DNA from: Terracoccus sp. 273MFTsu3.1 | Lineage (GTDB): Bacteria > Actinomycetota > Actinomycetes > Actinomycetales > Dermatophilaceae | DNA length: 64,000 bases | Assembly (NCBI RefSeq): GCF_000383675.1 | Contig: NZ_KB911826.1 | Location: 1 to 64,000 of the forward strand | Direction of reading: 5' to 3' | Shown: positions 58,528 to 64,000 of the stretch, piece by piece | How the letters are laid out: the number at the start of each line of letters is the position of its first letter | Position numbering within the stretch: the stretch's first letter is position 1 | The notes under the pieces: generated by a model | Databases searched by the model: none | What the model saw: the letters and a program-made list of their open reading frames with translations, nothing else | What the model was told of the DNA's origin: nothing | Position numbers and translations under genes: made by a program

Positions 58528-59196
58528 ATGGGCCGCAACCGGCTCTTCGACGACGACGTCATCGTCATCGGGCTGGGACGCTTCGGCTCGGCCGTCGCTC
58601 TCGAGCTCACCAAGCTCGGCCACCGGGTCATCGCCGTCGAGCGCGACAACGCCATCGCCGAGAGCTACGTCAACAAGGTGGCCAAGGTCGTGCACGCCGA
58701 CATGGCGCAGTCGACGGCGCTCGACATGATCCGCCACGCGGAGCCGCGGATCGCGATCGTCGGCATCGGCTCGTCCGTCGAGTCGTCGGTCCTCGCGGCT
58801 GCCAACCTCGTCGACGCGGGCGTCCCCTCGATCTGGGCGAAGGCCCTGTCCCCCGAGCACAAGCGCATCCTCGACCGCATCGGGGTGCACCACGTCATCT
58901 CGCCCGAGGCCGACTCCGGTCGCCGCGTGGCCCACCTCGTCAACGGCAAGATGCTCGACTACATCGAGTTCGACGACGGTTTCGCCATCGTCAAGCTGAA
59001 GCCGCCGGCCGAGACGATCGGCTTCACGCTCGAGCAGAGCCAGATCCGCCGCAAGTACGGCGTCACCGTCGTCGGCGTCAAGGCTCCCGGCGAGGACTTC
59101 ACGTATGCCGTCCCGCAGACGAAGATCTCGGCGCACCACATGCTCATCGTCAGCGGGCCCGTCGAGCTCATCGAACGCTTCGCCGCGCGCCCCTGA
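58528..59196 (+). CDS. TrkA/RCK potassium-channel regulatory protein
   Basis: A 222-residue KtrA/TrkA-type cytosolic regulator. The RCK_N Rossmann domain starts VIVIGLGRFGSAVALELTKLGH with the acidic ribose contact in VIAVERDN; the RCK_C domain (about 140-222) follows at YIEFDDGFAIVKLKPP. ATG 58528 is preceded by GGAGGT. Such proteins gate a separate membrane subunit (TrkH/KtrB), which is not in this window, so the partner must be encoded elsewhere. Confidence 0.92.
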   Translation: MGRNRLFDDDVIVIGLGRFGSAVALELTKLGHRVIAVERDNAIAESYVNKVAKVVHADMAQSTALDMIRHAEPRIAIVGIGSSVESSVLAAANLVDAGVPSIWAKALSPEHKRILDRIGVHHVISPEADSGRRVAHLVNGKMLDYIEFDDGFAIVKLKPPAETIGFTLEQSQIRRKYGVTVVGVKAPGEDFTYAVPQTKISAHHMLIVSGPVELIERFAARP

Positions 59197-59219
59197 GGAC
59201 GGGCTCGCCTCCGGCACAG

Positions 59220-59258
59220 ACGAACCCACCGTCCCGAGCGCGGGGGCGGTGGGTTCGT
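59220..59258. terminator. Bidirectional hairpin between the TrkA and GNAT genes
   Basis: ACGAACCCACCG (59220-59231) and CGGTGGGTTCGT (59247-59258) form a perfect 12-bp stem with a 15-base loop, between convergent stops at 59196 and 59292. Confidence 0.8.
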
Positions 59259-59291
59259 GACGTGCCTGGTGGCCGGGGGCGCGCCGCCGGC

Positions 59292-59819
59292 TCAGAGGCG
59301 CAGCGTCGGTCCGTTGTCGGCGCCGAGCGGCAGGACCATGGCGATCTCCTCCTCGCCGTCCTCCTCGCTGACGACACCCATCGGCCGGCGGTAGTCGGTG
59401 GGGCGGAACCCCATCCCGCTCGCGAAGGCGACGGCGCGGCCGTTCTCGGTGCCGACCCAGTAGACGAGGTGGGAGTGGCCGCGCTCGGCCGCGAGCGAGG
59501 CGCCGTCCTTGACGAGGTGGGTGGCGACGCCGGAGCCGCGGGCCTCGGGACGCACCCACAGCCCGAAGAGCTCGCCGGCCGAGCCGTCGCTCTCCTTGGC
59601 GGTGCCCACGCTGACCACGCCGACGGCGCGGCCGTCGCGCTCGGCCACGAGCCGTGCGGAGCGCTGCATGCGTTCACGCCAGAAGTCCTCGTCGTAGGAC
59701 TCTTCCTCGTCGACCGAAGCCACGAATGCCTCGGGCGATTCACGCAGTGCGGCGAGGCGGACGGAACGGTAGTCCTCCCAGTCGTCCTCGCCGAGGGGAC
59801 GCACGGTGATGTCGCTCAT
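59292..59819 (-). CDS. GNAT family N-acetyltransferase (1)
   Basis: A 175-residue acetyl-CoA-dependent transferase. The acetyl-CoA motif A is LFGLWVRPEARGSGVATHLVKDGASLA, with motif B at HLVYWVGTENGRAVAFASGMGFRPT. ATG 59819. The N-terminal half (WEDYRSVRLAALRESPEAFVASVDEEESYDEDFWRERM) closely parallels the neighbouring GNAT at 59912-60424, suggesting a tandem duplication. Substrate unknown. Confidence 0.9.
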   Translation of the reverse strand: MSDITVRPLGEDDWEDYRSVRLAALRESPEAFVASVDEEESYDEDFWRERMQRSARLVAERDGRAVGVVSVGTAKESDGSAGELFGLWVRPEARGSGVATHLVKDGASLAAERGHSHLVYWVGTENGRAVAFASGMGFRPTDYRRPMGVVSEEDGEEEIAMVLPLGADNGPTLRL

Positions 59820-59911
59820 GGGTCCACCTTCGCACGACAGCCTGTCGGACCGCACCCGCGGGCCGGTGAACGTTCGGGTGCGCCTCGGGACCGACTGGCC
59901 GACAGGGTGAC

Positions 59912-60424
59912 TCAGAAGCGGTGGACCATCTCGATCTCGCGCAGGTCCGGGCGCCGCGGGTGGTCGTGGACCGCGCCGGTGCGCACGAACCCGCACCGAG
60001 CGTACAACCCCTCGGCGACCGTGTTGGAGCTCGTCACCTCGAGCACGACCTCGGTCTTGCCGAGGCGCCTCGCCTGCTCGAGGACGGCCCGGACCAGCGC
60101 CTCGCCGACACCGCGACCGCGGGCCTCGGGTGCGACGTACATGCCGAACAGCGTTGCGGTCGTGGCCCGTTCGGGCTCCCAGTGGGAGCCGAGCCCCGCG
60201 CTGCCGAGCACCCCCGAGGCGTCGCGGGCCTGCACGAGCCAGGCGCCCTCGATCCGCTCGCGCCAGTCGGCCTCGTCGTAGGCGGCCTCGTCGGCGTAGG
60301 TGAACCAGAAGGCGTCGGGGGCCTCCTGAAGCATCGCGAGCCGGACGTCGCGGTGCGACTCCCAGTCCTCCGGCGAGACGGGGTGCAGGTGCAGACGCTG
60401 GTCGTGGGTGTGAGGCTCGGCCAT
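59912..60424 (-). CDS. GNAT family N-acetyltransferase (2)
   Basis: A 170-residue paralogue of the preceding GNAT. Shared pattern: WESHRDVRLAMLQEAPDAFW..DEADWRERIEG; acetyl-CoA motif LFGMYVAPEARGRGVGEALVRAVLEQA; motif B VVLEVTSSNTVAEGLYARCGF. ATG 60424, with a GTG one codon earlier. It starts 15 bases after proC ends and may be co-transcribed. Substrate unknown. Confidence 0.9.
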   Translation of the reverse strand: MAEPHTHDQRLHLHPVSPEDWESHRDVRLAMLQEAPDAFWFTYADEAAYDEADWRERIEGAWLVQARDASGVLGSAGLGSHWEPERATTATLFGMYVAPEARGRGVGEALVRAVLEQARRLGKTEVVLEVTSSNTVAEGLYARCGFVRTGAVHDHPRRPDLREIEMVHRF

Positions 60425-60439
60425 CACCCCACGATGCCT

Positions 60440-61246
60440 TCAGACCTGGCCGGACGCCAGCTGTTTCGAGCGCGCCGCCGCAGCCTCGATGGCCGTGACG
60501 AAGGCGGCCCGGACCTTGTGGTCGTCGAGCTGGCGCAGCGCCGCCACCGTCGTGCCGCCGGGCGAGCTGACCTGCTCGCGCAGGACCGTCGGGTGCTCGC
60601 GGGTCTCCTTGAGCATCGTCGCCGCCCCGTAGAGCGTCTGGACGACGAGCTCGGTGGCCGTGGCGCGCGGCAGACCGAGCACGACGCCGGCCTCGATCAT
60701 CGCCTCGACGACGTAGAAGATGTAGGCGGGGCCGCTGCCGGAGATCGCCGTGACGGCGTCGAGGTGCTTCTCGGCGAGCCGGACGACCCGGCCGCACGAG
60801 CTGAGCAGCGCCTCGGCCTCGGCGAGGTGGTCGTCTGTGCAGTGGCTGCCGGGCGAGATGCCGGCCATGCCCTGGTCGACGAGCGCCGGGGTGTTGGGCA
60901 TGACGCGGATGACCGACGTGCCCTCGGGCAGCCGCGACTCGAGGAACTCCGTCGTGATGCCGGCAGCCAGCGAGATGACGGCGTTGCCGGGGGCGACGTG
61001 GTCGTGGATCTCGTCGAGCAGCGCCGCCATGTCCTGCGGCTTGACGCAGAGCACGAGCGTGTCGGCGACGTCGGCCGCCTCGGGGTTGGCCAGCACGCGC
61101 ACCCCGTGACGCTCGGCGAGCGCGTTGACCTTCTCGGGCGTGCGTCCCGTGACGAGGAGGTCGCCGGGCGTGCGGCCCGAGCGGATGAGGCCGGAGACGA
61201 GGGTCTCGCCCATGACCCCCGCACCGAAGATGGCCGTCGTCGTCAT
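60440..61246 (-). CDS. proC: Pyrroline-5-carboxylate reductase
   Basis: A 268-residue NAD(P)H enzyme making proline from P5C. The N-terminal FGAGVMGETLVSGLIRSG is the dinucleotide motif; VMPNTPALVDQGMAGI, AISGSGPAYIFYVVEAMIEAGV and VSSPGGTTVAALRQLD are ProC signatures. ATG 61246. It lies 13 bases after proline dehydrogenase on the same strand, so synthesis and breakdown enzymes for proline sit together. Its closeness to the HTH-bS22-epimerase block recalls mycobacterial proC-Rv0500A. Confidence 0.95.
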   Translation of the reverse strand: MTTTAIFGAGVMGETLVSGLIRSGRTPGDLLVTGRTPEKVNALAERHGVRVLANPEAADVADTLVLCVKPQDMAALLDEIHDHVAPGNAVISLAAGITTEFLESRLPEGTSVIRVMPNTPALVDQGMAGISPGSHCTDDHLAEAEALLSSCGRVVRLAEKHLDAVTAISGSGPAYIFYVVEAMIEAGVVLGLPRATATELVVQTLYGAATMLKETREHPTVLREQVSSPGGTTVAALRQLDDHKVRAAFVTAIEAAAARSKQLASGQV

Positions 61247-61259
61247 CGTGGGTCTCCGC

Positions 61260-62210
61260 TCAGCTCTTGGTCGCGACGCCGCGCAGGAAGAACATGACAT
61301 TGGCGGGCTTCTCGGCCATCCGGCGCATGAGGTAGCCGTACCACTCCTGGCCGTACGGGATGTAGACGCGCATCTGGTCGCCGCGGTCGGAGATGCGCTT
61401 CTGCTCCTCGGGCCGGATGCCGTAGAGCATCTGGTACTCGAACGACCTCGGGTCGCGACCGGCCTGGCCCGCGAGCGCCCCGGCGATCTCGATGAGCCTC
61501 GGGTCGTGCGAGGCCACCATCGGGTAGCCCTCGCCCTGCATGAGGATCTTGAGGCACCGGACGTAGGACTTGTCGACGTCGGCCCCGGACTGGAAGGCGA
61601 CCGACTCGGGCTCCTTGTAGGCGCCCTTGCAGAGACGGACGCGGGACCCGGCGTGGGCGAGGTCCCGGCAGTCGGCCTCGGTGCGGTAGAGGTAGGCCTG
61701 CAGCACGGCCCCGACGGTCGGGAAGTCGGCCCGCAGGTCACGCAGCGCGTCGAGGGTCAGGTCGGTCGTCGTGTGGTCCTCCATGTCGAGGGTCACGGTC
61801 GTGCCGGCCTGACGGGCCAGCTCGCAGATCTCACGGGCGTGGTCGAGCGCGATGGCGTTGCCGTCACCCGGCAGCGCCTGCCCGAGCGCGCTCAGCTTGA
61901 GCGAGACCTCGACGGAGCCACCCTCGGTGAGGCCCTGGTCGCGCAGCGCGGTGAGCAGCGAGAGGTAGGCGTCGCGCGTGTTCCGGGCCTGGGCGAGGTC
62001 GGTCGTGTCCTCGCCGAGGTAGTCGATCGTCGAGAGGCGGCCGGACGCCGCGATCTCGGAGGCGGCCCCGACGACGTCGGCACGCTCGGCACCGGGCACG
62101 AAGCGCTTGACGACCGAGCGCGACACGGGCGCCTTCTCGATGACGTCTCGGATCTTCTCCTGCTTGGACAGCTGCAGGAGCGAGTTGCGCAGCAGGTCGC
62201 TGGCGTCCAC
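61260..62210 (-). CDS. Proline dehydrogenase (PutB type)
   Basis: A 316-residue monofunctional FAD enzyme oxidising proline to P5C. TIM-barrel motifs include VSLKLSALGQALPGD, VTLDMEDHTTTDLTLDALR, GAVLQAYLYRTEADC, RVRLCKGAYKEPESVAFQ and EYQMLYGIRPEEQ, with YIPYGQEWYGYLMRR at the end binding substrate. GTG 62210. The P5C dehydrogenase partner is not in this window. Confidence 0.94.
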   Translation of the reverse strand: MDASDLLRNSLLQLSKQEKIRDVIEKAPVSRSVVKRFVPGAERADVVGAASEIAASGRLSTIDYLGEDTTDLAQARNTRDAYLSLLTALRDQGLTEGGSVEVSLKLSALGQALPGDGNAIALDHAREICELARQAGTTVTLDMEDHTTTDLTLDALRDLRADFPTVGAVLQAYLYRTEADCRDLAHAGSRVRLCKGAYKEPESVAFQSGADVDKSYVRCLKILMQGEGYPMVASHDPRLIEIAGALAGQAGRDPRSFEYQMLYGIRPEEQKRISDRGDQMRVYIPYGQEWYGYLMRRMAEKPANVMFFLRGVATKS

Positions 62211-62397
62211 GGGGGCCTCCGGGTGGTGCTCGGGATGTCGCTCGGGTCACGGCGGCGGACGGTGGTGACCGTCCCGCCGGGCAAATCTACCGCCGCCGGC
62301 AGCCGGCGCCCGCCGGTCCCCTCCGCTCCTCCGGCACGCATGCGGCCCGCCCGGTCCCTCGGGCTCGTCCTCGGGCCCATGGGGCAGACTCGCTGCC

Positions 62398-63138
62398 ATG
62401 GCTCGCCCGACCGCCACCCGACGACCCGTGCCCGCCGCCCTCGCCGCCGTGGCACTGCCTCTCGTGCTCGCCGCCTGCGGCCAGCCGACCGCGACGCCGT
62501 CTGCCGCCACCAGCCCGGTCGGCTCGGCCGGAACGGCAGGCGCCACCGGTGCCTCGACGAGCCCCGCCGCCGACGACCCGCCGCTCACCCCGCCGTCGAG
62601 CGTCGTGCCAGCCCGCGTGCACGCCACCGCAGCCGTCGCCGCCTACTTCCGTGGTCACGACCTCCGGGGGCTGACCCGCACGGACGACGAGTCGGTGACC
62701 GAGGCCGTCCTCACGTCGTGCCCCGCCGGGCCCACCGTGGCCCGGGACGCCGGCCCGACGGCATACGCCCGCTCCTGGGAAGGACCGGGAGGCGTCCGCG
62801 CCGACGTCGCCGCGATCACCTACCCCGACCTCGCGTCCGCGGCGCAGGCGGCCGAGCCGCTGCTCGCCGCGGCGCAGGCCTGTCGGGCACCCCGGCCGGC
62901 CAAGGGCATCACGACGACCGTCGCCAACCAACGCCGCGACGTGGCGGAGGGTATGCCGCTCGGCCGGGTCGACGTGACCCGGACCTCCCCGGACGAGACC
63001 CGCCACGACTACGTCGGCGTCGTGCAGGTGGGCAACGTGCTCGTGCGCCTCACCTACTCGTCCGTCGACGCGAAGGTCGCCACAGAGAAGGGGTCGACGG
63101 CGCTCGCGCTGCTGGCCCGGGACGTGCAGAGGCTCTGA
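62398..63138 (+). CDS. Exported lipoprotein of unknown function
   Basis: A 246-residue protein with a lipoprotein signal: basic start ARPTATRR, hydrophobic core and lipobox LVLAACG (Cys at about 27). A Ser/Thr/Ala/Pro linker of about 35 residues leads to a soluble domain (VVPARVHATAAVAAYF..). No family recognised; the domain resembles generic actinobacterial sensor-like lipoproteins. Two GGCATAC/GTATGCC words lie in the gene. The stop overlaps the next gene as TGATG, implying shared translation. Confidence 0.82.
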   Translation: MARPTATRRPVPAALAAVALPLVLAACGQPTATPSAATSPVGSAGTAGATGASTSPAADDPPLTPPSSVVPARVHATAAVAAYFRGHDLRGLTRTDDESVTEAVLTSCPAGPTVARDAGPTAYARSWEGPGGVRADVAAITYPDLASAAQAAEPLLAAAQACRAPRPAKGITTTVANQRRDVAEGMPLGRVDVTRTSPDETRHDYVGVVQVGNVLVRLTYSSVDAKVATEKGSTALALLARDVQRL

Positions 63139-63962
63139 TGCCCACGATCGACGACGCCGCCCTCGCCGCGCCCGGACCGCTCGGCGTCACCCTCGACGAC
63201 CTCGGCGAGGCCCTCGGGGGCGCCGCGACCGTGCTGCGCGCCAACGCGATGGCCGCCGGCCTCGACTCGCCCGTCCCGACGTGCCCCGACTGGACGGTGC
63301 TCGACCTCGTCGTCCACCAGGGCATGGTCCACCGCTGGGCCGCGAGCCACCTGCGCGGCGAGCCCGTCGAGCCACCGGAGCCGCTCGAGCGTGAGGGCCG
63401 CGAGTCCTCCGACCTGCTCGGCTGGTTCGACGACGGGGCGACGGCGCTGCTCCAGGCCATCGTCGATGCGCCGGACGACCTCGACGCGGTCGTGTTCCTC
63501 AAGGACGCGCCTGCCCCACGGCTCTTCTGGACGCGCCGGCAGTGCCACGAGACGACGGTCCACGCCGTCGACGCGCTCGGGGCCCGGCTCGGACGGCCCG
63601 CGCGCGCCGACGAGACGTGGATCCGGCCCGCCGTCGCGCTCGACGGCATCGACGAGCTGCTCGTCGGCTTCGTCACCCGCCGCAAGGAGGGAGCCTCACC
63701 CGGCGCTCCGACCCGGCTGCTCGTGCGCCCCGACGGCGCCGACGTCGCGTGGCTCGTCGACCTCGACACCGGCCGGCCGATCCGGACCAGCCGGGTCCGG
63801 TCGGGGTCCGGTGGTTCCGGCGGTGCCGACGCCGACCACGTCCTGACCGGCGACCCCGTCGACCTCTACCTGCGACTGTGGAGCCGCGGCGCTACCGAGC
63901 CGGCGGAGCCCGTCACGGAGCTCGAGCGCTGGTGGCGCGAGAACATCTCGATCTCGTGGTGA
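63138..63962 (+). CDS. Maleylpyruvate isomerase / mycothiol-dependent (DinB-like) family protein
   Basis: A 274-residue protein of the TIGR03083 actinobacterial group. The N-terminal MDMPI domain has the characteristic PTCPDWTVLDLVVHQGMVHRW with the metal-binding His, and a second His in QCHETTVHAVDALGA; a smaller C-terminal domain follows. Members are thought to use mycothiol, but the reaction is unknown for most. ATG 63138 overlaps the lipoprotein stop. The remaining 38 bases of the window hold nothing recognisable. Confidence 0.85.
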   Translation: MPTIDDAALAAPGPLGVTLDDLGEALGGAATVLRANAMAAGLDSPVPTCPDWTVLDLVVHQGMVHRWAASHLRGEPVEPPEPLEREGRESSDLLGWFDDGATALLQAIVDAPDDLDAVVFLKDAPAPRLFWTRRQCHETTVHAVDALGARLGRPARADETWIRPAVALDGIDELLVGFVTRRKEGASPGAPTRLLVRPDGADVAWLVDLDTGRPIRTSRVRSGSGGSGGADADHVLTGDPVDLYLRLWSRGATEPAEPVTELERWWRENISISW

Positions 63963-64000
63963 CCCCCGGGTCGGCCGCGTAGCAGGATGGGCGCAGCACC

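Overview
The window is high-GC actinobacterial chromosome with strong third-position GC, many GTG starts and mostly 1-4 base gene overlaps. Gene content (menaquinone respiration, a complete 14-subunit Nuo complex, system II cytochrome c maturation, a rex-hem operon, an HTH/bS22/epimerase/acyltransferase block next to proC as in mycobacteria, a BldN-like sigma factor) fits Actinomycetes. The general look suggests Micrococcales (Intrasporangiaceae-like), but that family-level placement is an impression, not proof. No rRNA, tRNA, CRISPR or prophage was seen. The only mobile-element trace is a broken IS30 transposase at the left edge.

Layout. 1-450: IS30 remnant and a 22-bp-repeat block. 508-17773 (minus): one long operon nuoABCDEFGHIJKLMN followed by a long-chain polyprenyl diphosphate synthase. 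17901-32379: menaquinone region with a geranylgeranyl-reductase-type enzyme, menG, menF, menD, menC (overlapped by a BKACE-family gene), menB, menE and menA, plus a NUDIX protein, a membrane-anchored hydrolase and an MFS protein. 32511-39850: flavoprotein, DUF4229, ccsB-resB-ccdA-tlpA-phosphatase, LysE-type exporter. 39869-48416 (minus): ABM protein, then hemL, marR, hemB, cobA/hemD, hemC, hemA, rex. 48560-51453: glutaredoxin-like gene and a BldN-like ECF sigma/anti-sigma pair. 51515-55272 (minus): acyltransferase, epimerase, bS22, HTH protein. 55457-63962: archaeal-type AspRS, AcuC deacetylase, TrkA/RCK protein, two GNATs, proC, proline dehydrogenase, a lipoprotein and an MDMPI-type protein.

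How it fits together. The polyprenyl synthase, Men enzymes and the reductase make the quinone that complex I reduces; CcsB/ResB/CcdA/TlpA build c-type cytochromes; Hem enzymes supply heme. Three near-identical Rex-type operators (TTGTG-N8-CACAA) lie before nuoA, before rex-hemACD and, with one mismatch, before the reductase gene, so the NADH/NAD+ sensor encoded here probably co-ordinates NADH oxidation, heme supply and quinone side-chain reduction.

Most notable: (1) a compact T-box-like leader before the archaeal-type AspRS gene, with an antisequestrator whose bulge is TGGCACA and a competing helix that hides the Shine-Dalgarno; (2) the three-site Rex network including a quinone-modifying gene; (3) a BldN/RsbN-type sigma/anti-sigma pair with a BldN-like promoter candidate between them; (4) a GGCATAC/GTATGCC word present about 35 times in all reading frames and between genes; (5) 22-bp-phased repeat arrays at three gene ends. 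All are read by eye and need computational or experimental confirmation.
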